DNA of 64,000 bases from an uncultured Burkholderiaceae bacterium. Lineage in GTDB: Bacteria > Pseudomonadota > Gammaproteobacteria > Burkholderiales > Burkholderiaceae_B. Below, piece after piece: positions 56,758 through 64,000 of this stretch. The stretch's first letter is position 1, and each line of letters opens with the position of its first letter. The position numbers and the translations under genes were made by a program. Location: the NCBI GenBank assembly GCA_937888805.1, contig CALBEY010000070.1, positions 26,608 through 90,607 on the forward strand, in the 5' to 3' direction. The notes beneath the pieces were generated by a model. It saw only the letters and a program-made list of their open reading frames with translations. It ran no database searches and had not been told where the DNA came from.

Positions 56758-57294
56758 ATGTTGTTTCCCACTGAGAAAGTCCCCGCATTGGTTGTGCCAA
56801 CCAATAGTCATGGTGTTTTTGATTTGGCGGCTCAAACGCCCGCGCATTTCACGATGCTGGTGTTTTTTCGTGGCTTGCACTGCCCGCTATGTGTGAAATA
56901 CCTCAAAGAGCTTGGCGCCTTGTTACCTGCCTTGGAAGAAAGAGGGGTGAGGGCGATCGCCATATCAAGTGATACCGAACAACGCAGCCTAGAGATGGCC
57001 GCCAAAGTGGGTGCGCCTGAATTGACGTTTGGTTACGGATTGCCACTACAAATGGCTCGCGATTGGGGCCTGTATCTTTCTAAGGGTATCGGTAAAACCT
57101 CGGTTGGGATCGAGGAACCGGCGGTCTTTGCAGAACCTGGTCTGTTTTTGGTGCGTCCGGATGGCACGCTTTATTACGGGGCAGTGCAAACCATGCCATT
57201 TGCCCGCCCTGGGTTTGCAGACTTGATGATGGCTATCGATTACGCCATCGGTAAAAACTACCCCGCCCGCGGCGAATACCAAGGTGCCGTCTAG
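56758..57294 (+). CDS. Peroxiredoxin-like protein with CPLC motif
   Basis: The protein (178 residues) has an AhpC/TSA thioredoxin fold: FFRGLHCPLCVKYLKELG with C42 and C45, then AISSDTEQRSLEMAAKVG and EPGLFLVRPDGTLYYG. The CxxC at the peroxidatic position suggests a thiol-disulfide or peroxide-reducing role. AAAGGAG lies before the start. It is divergent from the AraC regulator, which probably controls it, and its stop is 11 bp from the end of the convergent nrsF-like gene. Confidence 0.9.
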   Translation: MLFPTEKVPALVVPTNSHGVFDLAAQTPAHFTMLVFFRGLHCPLCVKYLKELGALLPALEERGVRAIAISSDTEQRSLEMAAKVGAPELTFGYGLPLQMARDWGLYLSKGIGKTSVGIEEPAVFAEPGLFLVRPDGTLYYGAVQTMPFARPGFADLMMAIDYAIGKNYPARGEYQGAV

Positions 57295-57305
57295 CCGCTG
57301 TCGGC

Positions 57306-57944
57306 TTAAGTCCAGCGCAGTAACCAGCGCCCAGAGATCGCACCAACGGCGCTGGTTAATACAATGCCTAGGGTGTACCAAACGGCCACAAAGGTGGGTG
57401 AGTCTTCGGGGCAGGCCAACGCATAGGCCGTGGCGCCAATGGCACCGGCCAGCAAGCCGCAGGCAAACCCAGCTTGGGACAGCTGCACTGGTCCAAAGGC
57501 CCTGAGGGTGAGTTGTAGGGCCAAAAGACCGGGTAAGGAGACCAGCAATATCAGCCAGGGGCACAGTAACGATGTTTGCCCAAAAAAGGCTTCTCGCTTG
57601 GCTTCGTCTGGCACAAGCGCGAGATGATACGCACCAAATGCCAACATAGCCAATAGCACCAAACCCAACCAAACAGAGGGTGCCTGGCGATTGGCAACCG
57701 GTCGAACCAGTCTGATGGTTAGGAAGGTCGCGGCCACCGCCAGCGACACCGTGTAGGCTAATTTCATCCAAGGGGTTGGCGTCATGAAGGCTTCGACCGG
57801 TTGCGCACCGATGATGGTAAAAGCAAGCATCAAACTGATCAGCCCAGCCATCGAGAAAGCCCAAAAAAGCTTGTGCGATAGGGCTGGCGCAGGTTCAGCG
57901 CCCGAGCCTTTGGCTAAAAATGCAATGAATTCGTCTGTTTTCAT
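57306..57944 (-). CDS. NrsF-type (DUF1109) membrane anti-sigma factor
   Basis: The protein (212 residues) has six hydrophobic segments and the DUF1109 pattern, including the conserved ending region YALACPEDSPTFVAVWYTLG. NrsF proteins hold an ECF sigma factor inactive at the inner membrane until stress; conserved cysteines (here in LLCPW, GFACG and LACPE) may sense the stimulus. Its start overlaps the sigma gene stop by 4 bp, as expected for a regulator pair. Confidence 0.9.
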   Translation of the reverse strand: MKTDEFIAFLAKGSGAEPAPALSHKLFWAFSMAGLISLMLAFTIIGAQPVEAFMTPTPWMKLAYTVSLAVAATFLTIRLVRPVANRQAPSVWLGLVLLAMLAFGAYHLALVPDEAKREAFFGQTSLLCPWLILLVSLPGLLALQLTLRAFGPVQLSQAGFACGLLAGAIGATAYALACPEDSPTFVAVWYTLGIVLTSAVGAISGRWLLRWT

Positions 57945-58543
57945 GGGGTCTGTTTGGCCACCAATGCGGCCAGTTGTTTAATGCCCCGATGAACTTGCAC
58001 TTTTAGGGCAGACTCAGATAACCCAGTCTGTTGGGCGGCTTCGCTCACGCTTAAGCCGAGTAGTTTAATTAACTCAATGGCTTGACGTTGTTTCTTGGGT
58101 AGCGCACTTAGCAACTTTTCAATATCAGCCAAGTTCGATGTCACAGCATCCGTGGTAACGATTGACTGCTGATCGAAGTCAGTGTCATCGAATTCATCAG
58201 TGAGGGTCTCGCGCCTGCTGTGTTTGCGCCAAAAGTCGATCAGCTTGTACTTGGCGATCGCCATGATCCAAGCGCTCACCGGAAAAGCGTCGTCATAAGT
58301 GTGACGGCGAGTGTGGATGGCCATTAAGGTCTCTTGAACCATGTCTTCAGCATCTTCTGGTGTGTTGTTCATCCGGCGCCTAAAAAACGCCCTTAACCGC
58401 TGTGCGATCAACCGCAGCGCCTGCTCATAGGCTTTTTCATCGCCAGTTTGAGCCTGTCGCCAAATCGGCGCGATCTCGCGCTCGAATGGGTGACTCGTCG
58501 TAACAGATGCGGTCTTATCATTAAATTCGTTTGATTCAGACAA
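57941..58543 (-). CDS. ECF-type RNA polymerase sigma factor
   Basis: The protein (200 residues) has region 2 (NNTPEDAEDMVQETLMAIHTRR with FPVSAWIMAIAKYKLIDF) and region 4 (LPKKQRQAIELIKLLGLSVS, then ALKVQVHRGIKQL). It belongs to the sigma group paired with DUF1109 anti-sigma factors, of which SigF of Caulobacter is the studied case, answering to metal and oxidative stress. The reading frame opens with TTG at 58543 immediately after a stop, so a TTG start or a missed upstream start must be accepted. It diverges from the DUF3047 gene. Confidence 0.92.
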   Translation of the reverse strand: MSESNEFNDKTASVTTSHPFEREIAPIWRQAQTGDEKAYEQALRLIAQRLRAFFRRRMNNTPEDAEDMVQETLMAIHTRRHTYDDAFPVSAWIMAIAKYKLIDFWRKHSRRETLTDEFDDTDFDQQSIVTTDAVTSNLADIEKLLSALPKKQRQAIELIKLLGLSVSEAAQQTGLSESALKVQVHRGIKQLAALVAKQTP

Positions 58544-58621
58544 TGGTTACAGTTTGTTGAAATATGATTCGGTTGGGATGCTTGCGCGTTGCAATGAGCA
58601 CCCAAAACTTTGGACATTCAT

Positions 58622-59395
58622 ATGATAGTCAGGGTTGCTGCATTAGGAAAGGAACATTGGGGCAGGCGCAGCCTTTGCCAATGCCTATTGGCTGTTGCAC
58701 TGATGATGGGGGTTTCACTGTCTTTGAAAGCCCAAGTTCAACCGTTGCCACCCTTCGCGGCAGGGCTGGAACAGTGGAAGCCGGTCAGTTTGGACGATCA
58801 AGTGGCGCCAAACATGTTCTTAGCGCGGCCTTGGGATAGTCGGCAAGCCATTGAAATCCAATCGTCAAACAGCATGTCGTTATTGGCCACTGAGGTTGTC
58901 GTGGATTTGGTCCAAACGCCATATCTTTGCTGGTTGTGGCGAGTCGATGGCGCCTTAAAAACAGCAGACATGCAAACAAAAGCCGGCGATGATTACGCGG
59001 CTAGGCTGTATCTCAGCGTTCAATTGCCACCCGATCAAATCGGCTTTGGGCTGCGTCTGCAGCTCGGTTTGGCTCGCGCCATCTGGGGTGATAACGTGCC
59101 CGATGGTGCGGTGAATTACGTCTGGGACAATACGCACCCAATTGGGCATGAGCAGGCCAATGCTTACACTGATTTAGCCCGAATGATTGTGCTGCAAACG
59201 GGTAACGCTCAGGCTGGGCAATGGGTTGCGCAGTATAGAAACGTCAGAGACGACATTGCCCGTCTTTTTGGGTCTGATGCCAAAGTGGTGCAGGTGGCCA
59301 TCACGGCAGACACGGACAACACCGGTGAGTCGGCCCGTGCTGGATTTGCCGATTTGCGATTTGCCGATGATCCCAAGCAGTGCTCACTAGAGTGA
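58622..59395 (+). CDS. Secreted DUF3047 family protein
   Basis: The protein (257 residues) has a signal peptide (hydrophobic stretch CLLAVALMMGVSLSL, cleavage after LKAQ) and the DUF3047 features LCWLWRVDGALK, GDDYAARLYL and a late VQVAITADTDNTGESARAGF followed by DLRF. It is probably a periplasmic beta-sandwich protein of unknown function. It diverges from the ECF sigma gene with a 78-bp gap and could be one of its targets. The ATG at 58622 was used; a TTG at 58610 is in frame. Confidence 0.85.
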   Translation: MIVRVAALGKEHWGRRSLCQCLLAVALMMGVSLSLKAQVQPLPPFAAGLEQWKPVSLDDQVAPNMFLARPWDSRQAIEIQSSNSMSLLATEVVVDLVQTPYLCWLWRVDGALKTADMQTKAGDDYAARLYLSVQLPPDQIGFGLRLQLGLARAIWGDNVPDGAVNYVWDNTHPIGHEQANAYTDLARMIVLQTGNAQAGQWVAQYRNVRDDIARLFGSDAKVVQVAITADTDNTGESARAGFADLRFADDPKQCSLE

Positions 59396-59558
59396 GCGCT
59401 TTTAATTGCTGTTCTAACCGGTGTTGTTGAAACCAGCGCTGCTGTAACCTTTTTTAAGATTCAGCGAATTTTAAAATAACGTCAGTCAATCAAGCGCGCG
59501 TCTGCCTTCAGATAGTGACGATCAGGCTGATTCGATTCAATAGGGTGCTGAAAGAGTC

Positions 59559-61736
59559 ATGACAAAAAAAAATAAAACCAGTTTTCCGTGGGGGCGATGG
59601 CTAGCAGTCTTGGTAGCTCTGGCGGTCTTGATTTGGGTCTATCGTGTCTTTGACTTGGGCTCAGTGCTGTCGCTTGAGCAACTCAAAGAAAGTCGTGATG
59701 ATTTGACCGCGTTTTACGCGCAAAACCGTTTGGTGATGATCATCGCGTTTTTTGCGGTCTACGTTGCCGCCACCGCGGTCTCTATCCCGGGGGCTGTGAT
59801 TTTGACTTTGGCCGGTGGCGCCATATTTGGTTTTTGGCTCGGGTTACTGGTGATCTCATTTGCATCATCACTTGGCGCATTGCTGGCCTTTTTGGTGTCG
59901 CGTTATCTGCTCAGAGACTGGGTGCAGCGCAAGTTTCAAAAGCCGTTTCAGGCTATCAATAGCGGCATTGAACGCGATGGCGTCTTTTATCTCCTGACGT
60001 TGCGTTTGGTGCCGCTGTTTCCGTTTTGGTTGGTTAACCTGTTAATGGGTCTGACACAACTGCGGGCACCACGCTTCTACACCGTGAGCCAAATTGGTAT
60101 GTTGCCTGGAACAGCCGTTTTTGTGAACGCCGGTACGCAATTGGCCTTAATCAACAGCCTAGGCGATGTGTTGTCGGCGACGCTGATTGGCAGTTTGGTG
60201 TTGTTGGGCATCTTCCCGTTGGTGGCCAAATTTGTGGTCGGTGTCTTGAAAAATCGCAAGATTTATCAGCAATGGCAAAAACCGAAGCAGTTTGATCGAA
60301 ATTTGATCGTGATCGGTGGTGGTGCGGGTGGTCTTGTCAGCGCCTACATCGCCTCAGTGGTTAAAGCCCGTGTGACTTTGATCGAAACGCACAAAATGGG
60401 TGGTGATTGCTTGAACTTTGGTTGTGTACCGAGCAAAGCGCTGATTCGCTCGGCCAAAATGGCCAAGCAACTGCGCAATGCGCCTGAATTGGGATTCACT
60501 GATGTTGCAGGTAAGGTTGATTTTGCAGCCGTGATGCGACGTATTCACCGTGTGATCGCAGATATCGAGCCACATGACTCAGTCGATCGTTACACCAAGC
60601 TTGGCGTTGAAGTGTTGACTGGTTACGCCAAGATGGTGAGCCCTTGGGACGTTGAGATTGCCTTGGCTGATGGCACCATACAGAAGCTGAGCGCACGTCA
60701 CATCATCATTGCGGCCGGTGCCAGGCCGTTTGTGCCACCGATTCCAGGTTTAGAAGAAGCGGGTTATTTAACCAGCGACACGGTGTGGAACTTAACAGCC
60801 TTGCCCAAGCGGTTTGTGGTCTTGGGTGGTGGCCCGATTGGGGCAGAACTGTCACAAAGTTTTGCGCGCTTGGGGTCAACGGTCACCCAAGTGGAAATGG
60901 GGCCACGCATCATGAGTCGCGAAGACCCAGAGGTCAGTGCTTTGATTGCTGAGTCTTTGCGTGCCGATGGCGTTGAAGTGCTCACGAGCCACCAAGCACT
61001 TCGGGTCGAGCAACGCGATGGGCAAAAGTTCTTGATCGTTAAACACGAAGCGGGTGAACGCGACTTGCCGTTCGATGAGTTGTTGTGTGCGGTCGGCCGT
61101 GCACCTCGGGTCACGGGTTACGGGCTAGAGACGCTTGGGGTGAAGCTGACGCCGCGAAACAACATTGCGATCAATACCTTCCTTGAAACCAACTACCCCA
61201 ATATTTTTGCCGTCGGTGATGTGGCAGGTCCTTACCAACTGACCCATGCCGCAGCCCACCAGGCTTGGTATGCCGCAGTCAATGCCTTGTTTGGTCGCTT
61301 CAAAAAATTCAAAGCCGATTATTCAGTGGTTCCTTGGACGACTTTCACGGATCCTGAGGTGGCACGTGTTGGTTTGAGTGAAACAGAAGCCACGGCAGCC
61401 GGCATTGCGTTTGAAGTGACTCGCTATGGCATTGACGATTTGGATCGTGCCATTGCCGATGGCACGGCTTATGGTTTCGTCAAGGTCTTAACCGTACCGG
61501 GCAAAGACAGGATTCTTGGTGTGACGATTGTGGGTGAGCATGGTGGTGATCTTTTGGCTGAGTTTGTGCTGGCCATGCGTCACGGGCTGGGTTTGAACAA
61601 AATTTTGGGCACCATTCACACATACCCAACACTGTCTGAGGCCAATAAGTACGCCGCTGGTGAATGGAAAAAAGCGCACGTGCCACTTCGCTTGTTGAAG
61701 TGGGTAGAGCGCTATCACGCCTGGGAGAGAGGCTGA
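59559..61736 (+). CDS. VTT/TMEM64 membrane domain fused to a flavin disulfide reductase
   Basis: The protein (725 residues) joins two parts. Residues about 1-240 are a VTT (TVP38/TMEM64, DedA-like) membrane domain with VYVAATAVSIPGAVILTLAGG and LLTLRLVPLFPFWLVNLLMG. Residues about 245-725 are a pyridine nucleotide-disulfide oxidoreductase with VIGGGAGGLVSAYIA, the redox pair C284/C289 in GGDCLNFGCVPSKALIRS, and the dimerisation domain HTYPTLSEANKYA. The vicinal Cys pair at the C-terminus of mercuric reductase is absent, so mercury reduction is not supported. A membrane quinone or thiol target is possible. Confidence 0.93.
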   Translation: MTKKNKTSFPWGRWLAVLVALAVLIWVYRVFDLGSVLSLEQLKESRDDLTAFYAQNRLVMIIAFFAVYVAATAVSIPGAVILTLAGGAIFGFWLGLLVISFASSLGALLAFLVSRYLLRDWVQRKFQKPFQAINSGIERDGVFYLLTLRLVPLFPFWLVNLLMGLTQLRAPRFYTVSQIGMLPGTAVFVNAGTQLALINSLGDVLSATLIGSLVLLGIFPLVAKFVVGVLKNRKIYQQWQKPKQFDRNLIVIGGGAGGLVSAYIASVVKARVTLIETHKMGGDCLNFGCVPSKALIRSAKMAKQLRNAPELGFTDVAGKVDFAAVMRRIHRVIADIEPHDSVDRYTKLGVEVLTGYAKMVSPWDVEIALADGTIQKLSARHIIIAAGARPFVPPIPGLEEAGYLTSDTVWNLTALPKRFVVLGGGPIGAELSQSFARLGSTVTQVEMGPRIMSREDPEVSALIAESLRADGVEVLTSHQALRVEQRDGQKFLIVKHEAGERDLPFDELLCAVGRAPRVTGYGLETLGVKLTPRNNIAINTFLETNYPNIFAVGDVAGPYQLTHAAAHQAWYAAVNALFGRFKKFKADYSVVPWTTFTDPEVARVGLSETEATAAGIAFEVTRYGIDDLDRAIADGTAYGFVKVLTVPGKDRILGVTIVGEHGGDLLAEFVLAMRHGLGLNKILGTIHTYPTLSEANKYAAGEWKKAHVPLRLLKWVERYHAWERG

Positions 61737-61793
61737 TGAAACGGCACTGTGGCTCTCGCGCAATGAACTTATCACAGCCATGCGGCAAGGGAA

Positions 61794-62168
61794 TTAAGCA
61801 GCCGATTGGTAGGCGTGGCGTTTGAGATCTTCGAGGCTGACGTATTCAAGCACCTTGCTGTGCGTGGCGGCCAACACAACGGGTGGCGCTAAGCCGGCCT
61901 CTAAAGCCTCGCGCCAGCGCGTGGCACACAGGCACCAACGGTCGCCAGCTTTTAGCCCAGGAAACCGCCATTCAGGGCGAGGTGTCATCAGGTCATTGCC
62001 TCGATCGGCAGAAAACACCAAAAAAGCGTGCGTGACCCGGGTGCACACCACGTGGGTGCCATGATCGTTGTCATCGGTATTGCAGCAGCCATCTCTGAAG
62101 TAGCCAGTCAGTGGGTCGTATGAGCAAGCTTGGAGGGGTTCGCCCAAAACGTTTAACGCATCAATCAT
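61794..62168 (-). CDS. DUF2237 family protein
   Basis: The protein (124 residues) has the DUF2237 pattern: NVLGEPLQACSYDPLTGYFRDG, CNTDDNDHGTHVVCTRVT, and the central PGLKAGDRWCLCATRW. Five cysteines and the acidic residues could bind a metal. Function is unknown. It is 45 bp downstream of the photolyase gene on the same strand; DUF2237 genes are seen near photolyase genes elsewhere, to my knowledge, so a shared transcript is likely. Confidence 0.88.
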   Translation of the reverse strand: MIDALNVLGEPLQACSYDPLTGYFRDGCCNTDDNDHGTHVVCTRVTHAFLVFSADRGNDLMTPRPEWRFPGLKAGDRWCLCATRWREALEAGLAPPVVLAATHSKVLEYVSLEDLKRHAYQSAA

Positions 62169-62213
62169 GGATCATTCCTTACGCGCGGTGAGAAAAGGTT
62201 GTCATTTTTTATT

Positions 62214-63740
62214 TTAAAGGTCATTGAGCGTCGACAACAGATCATGGGCTTTTTGTTTGATACCCGCAATTTCCTCGGGTGGCATTTTGGTGAGTTGCCG
62301 GTAGGCCATGCCGATGCGTGGGTTCTTGGCAAATCGGTCCTCATGGCGCAAGTAGAAGTCCCAGTACAAGGCATTGAACGGACAGGCGTCGGCGCTGGTG
62401 CGCTCTTTGCGGTTGTAATGGCAGCCCTTGCAGTAGTCTGACATCCGATCGATGTAAGCCCCACTGGACACATAGGGTTTGGTGGCTAGCAAACCGCCAT
62501 CAGCATATTGGCTCATGCCAACGGTGTTGGGTAGCTCGACCCATTCAAAGGCATCAATGTAGACACCGAGATACCACTGGTGCACGGCCTGAGGGTTCAA
62601 GCCCGCGAGCAAAGAGAAGTTGCCGATCACCATCAGCCGTTGGATATGGTGGGCATAGGCGTGTTCAAGCGACTGACCGATGGCGTGAGAGAGGCAATTC
62701 ATTTTGGTGTTGCCGCTCCAAAACCAGCTCGGTAAGGCGGTTTGATGATTCAAGGCGTTGCCTTCGTCATAGCCTGGCATTTGTGCCCAATAGATGCCAC
62801 GCACGTATTCGCGCCAACCCAAGATTTGGCGAATGAAACCCTCTGTGGCCGCAAGCGGTGCTTTGCCCACTTTGTAGGCTTTTTCTGCCGCACCAATGAC
62901 TTCTCTCGGATTGAGCATTTTGGTGTTCAGCGCAAAGGACAAAAAAGAATGAAACAAGCGCCAGCTTTTGGTACTCATCGCGTCTTCGTAGTCACCAAAA
63001 TTTGGCAAAACGTCTTTGATGAATCGATTCAAATCTTTTAAGGCTTGGGAGCGATTTAGTGGCCAACGAAATGCGCTGGCTTGTGGGCTGCCGAAGGTTT
63101 TAACCCCGCTGGCTTGGATCACGGCCCAAATATCTTGGTGGTCTAGGGTTGCGCGGTCATCGGCTGGTGGCGGCGGTTGGCCTTTCCACGGTTTGCGGTT
63201 CTCAGCGTCGAAGTTCCACAGCCCACCGACGGGTTGCTTGTCTTCCATCAAAATATCAAAGCGCTGGCGCAGTGTTCGGTAAAAGTGCTCCATGAGCCAT
63301 TGCTTGCGACTCTTAAAAAGATCAGCCGCTTCATGGCGCTCAGTGATAAAGTGCTCGCTATCGACACCTTCGACAGGCACCCCAAGCACGCCTTGGAGCT
63401 GTTTGAATTTCGCGTCTAACCGCCACTCATCGGGCAGCTGATATTGGATCTGATTAGTCGATAATTGCTTGACGAGTGTTTTCAGGTTTTTACCAAAGTC
63501 GTGTTGATTATTGGCGTCGTCTAAGGCGATGTAGTGTACCGAGTGGCCTTGGTCTTTGAGGTGCCGTGCCAAGTCACGCATGCCCGCAAATATGGCGATG
63601 ACTTTTTGTGCATGGTGCATGACGTAATCGGTCTCTGAACGCAGCTCCATCAAGGTGTAATGGATCTTGGGATCAACGGTTTGAAACCAGCTGTGCTCAG
63701 GGTTGAGTTGGTCGCCCAAGATCAGTCGCAGTGTGGTCAT
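62214..63740 (-). CDS. Iron-sulfur (6-4) photolyase/cryptochrome (FeS-BCP, PhrB/CryB type)
   Basis: Members of this group repair (6-4) photoproducts or signal blue light using FAD, a lumazine antenna and a [4Fe-4S] cluster. The protein (508 residues) has the N-terminal [16 protein letters not shown] and the four cluster cysteines C349, C437, C440 and C453 ([20 protein letters not shown]). Their spacing equals that of Agrobacterium PhrB (350, 438, 441, 454). The FAD pocket regions GWREYVRG and [11 protein letters not shown] are present. The ATG at 63740 overlaps the stop of the DASH-type gene (ATGA). Confidence 0.95.
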   Translation of the reverse strand: MTTLRLILGDQLNPEHSWFQTVDPKIHYTLMELRSETDYVMHHAQKVIAIFAGMRDLARHLKDQGHSVHYIALDDANNQHDFGKNLKTLVKQLSTNQIQYQLPDEWRLDAKFKQLQGVLGVPVEGVDSEHFITERHEAADLFKSRKQWLMEHFYRTLRQRFDILMEDKQPVGGLWNFDAENRKPWKGQPPPPADDRATLDHQDIWAVIQASGVKTFGSPQASAFRWPLNRSQALKDLNRFIKDVLPNFGDYEDAMSTKSWRLFHSFLSFALNTKMLNPREVIGAAEKAYKVGKAPLAATEGFIRQILGWREYVRGIYWAQMPGYDEGNALNHQTALPSWFWSGNTKMNCLSHAIGQSLEHAYAHHIQRLMVIGNFSLLAGLNPQAVHQWYLGVYIDAFEWVELPNTVGMSQYADGGLLATKPYVSSGAYIDRMSDYCKGCHYNRKERTSADACPFNALYWDFYLRHEDRFAKNPRIGMAYRQLTKMPPEEIAGIKQKAHDLLSTLNDL

Positions 63741-64000
63741 GCCGTGCCCCAATATTTTTGATACGTGTTTTCTGGATCATAGTCACGCGCTTGCTTAGCG
63801 GGATTAAAGCGCCTGCCACCGCGCGGGTCGGTGCCCACACCGGCGATGTAAGCCCAGTTGCCTTGATTGCTACTGACGTCATAGTCAATCAGCGTGTGCT
63901 CAAACCAGGCGGCGCCAGCGCGCCAATCGACTTCAAGATCATTGACCAAATAGCTTGCCACGTTTTGGCGCATGCGATTCGATAAGTAGCCAGTGGCAGC
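63737..64000 (-). CDS. DASH-type cryptochrome/photolyase, C-terminal part (cut by window)
   Basis: The frame is open to the window end and encodes the last 87 residues of a photolyase-family protein. It shows the FAD-binding C-terminal features [37 protein letters not shown] and [20 protein letters not shown], closest to cryptochrome-DASH and related single-strand photolyases. Its stop overlaps the start of the iron-sulfur photolyase, so both are one transcript. The antenna and N-terminal domain lie outside the window, so the exact subclass remains open. Confidence 0.9.
   Translation of the reverse strand, partial: AATGYLSNRMRQNVASYLVNDLEVDWRAGAAWFEHTLIDYDVSSNQGNWAYIAGVGTDPRGGRRFNPAKQARDYDPENTYQKYWGTA

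Noticed and set aside
57046..57864. 272-codon minus-strand frame over the redoxin and nrsF genes
   Set aside because: It overlaps two well-supported genes in other frames and its translation is of low-complexity shadow type.
58520..58560. GTAACC-N15-CGAA on the minus strand, similar to some ECF promoter consensus sequences
   Set aside because: The -10-like part lies inside the sigma gene coding sequence, so transcription from it could not produce the full protein; probably chance.
59396..59460. Possible terminator after the DUF3047 gene, ending in a T-run near 59450
   Set aside because: I could not find a stem with enough pairing before the T-run.
1..64000. tRNA, rRNA, CRISPR arrays, insertion sequences and prophage
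   Set aside because: None was seen on reading; gaps are short and contain no cloverleaf, direct-repeat array, transposase or integrase. A tRNA search program would be needed to exclude tRNAs fully.

Overview
The window reads as chromosomal DNA of a betaproteobacterium of the order Burkholderiales, most likely near Alcaligenaceae. The grounds are gene content and order rather than a marker gene: EF-P with Arg32 next to its rhamnosyltransferase EarP, the block mdh-gntR-sdhCDAB-sdhE-gltA-odhA-odhB-lpdA-zapE, the methylcitrate genes prpB-prpC-acnD-prpF, and phaC-phaB-phaR. I saw no rRNA or tRNA gene, CRISPR array, insertion sequence or prophage. Nearly all of the DNA is coding.

Layout. 1-6.4 kb: end of an oligopeptide-type ABC ATPase, a DUF1178 protein, the leftward DUF2863-earP-efp group, and a divergent LysR/YeiH pair. 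6.5-25.7 kb: central carbon metabolism. Leftward run mdh, the methylcitrate genes with a small acetyltransferase, acnB and acnA; rightward run a HutC-type GntR regulator, succinate dehydrogenase, its flavinylation factor SdhE and citrate synthase. 25.7-26.3 kb: about 600 bp with no convincing gene, ending in a structured leader just before odhA. 26.4-33.1 kb: the 2-oxoglutarate dehydrogenase complex and zapE. 33.1-45.8 kb: housekeeping genes (trpS, a DinG/YoaA helicase, bamD, rluD, pgeF), PHB genes, an M23 peptidase, a MOSC protein, yajQ and an old yellow enzyme. 46-51.6 kb: a small secreted protein, otnK-otnC, and a leftward group of HMG-CoA-lyase-like enzyme, CoA-transferase and an unusual SDR. 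51.7-52.3 kb: a toxin-antitoxin locus with a frameshifted toxin.

53-64 kb is the most distinctive part. It holds folE, a BLUF photoreceptor, an MFS transporter and a pterin carbinolamine dehydratase as one tightly packed unit; an AraC regulator divergent from a CPLC peroxiredoxin-like gene; an ECF sigma factor with an NrsF-type membrane anti-sigma; a secreted DUF3047 protein; a VTT membrane domain fused to a flavin disulfide reductase; a DUF2237 protein; an iron-sulfur (6-4) photolyase; and the end of a DASH-type cryptochrome. Together this looks like a light and photo-oxidative stress island.

Two regulatory signals tie the metabolic part together. An identical 21-bp palindrome lies upstream of acnB and between mdh and gntR, which fits autoregulation and co-control of TCA genes by the GntR protein. 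The odhA leader has the position and Shine-Dalgarno-adjacent hairpin expected of the sucA RNA element known from Burkholderiales. All calls were made by reading; no database search was run.
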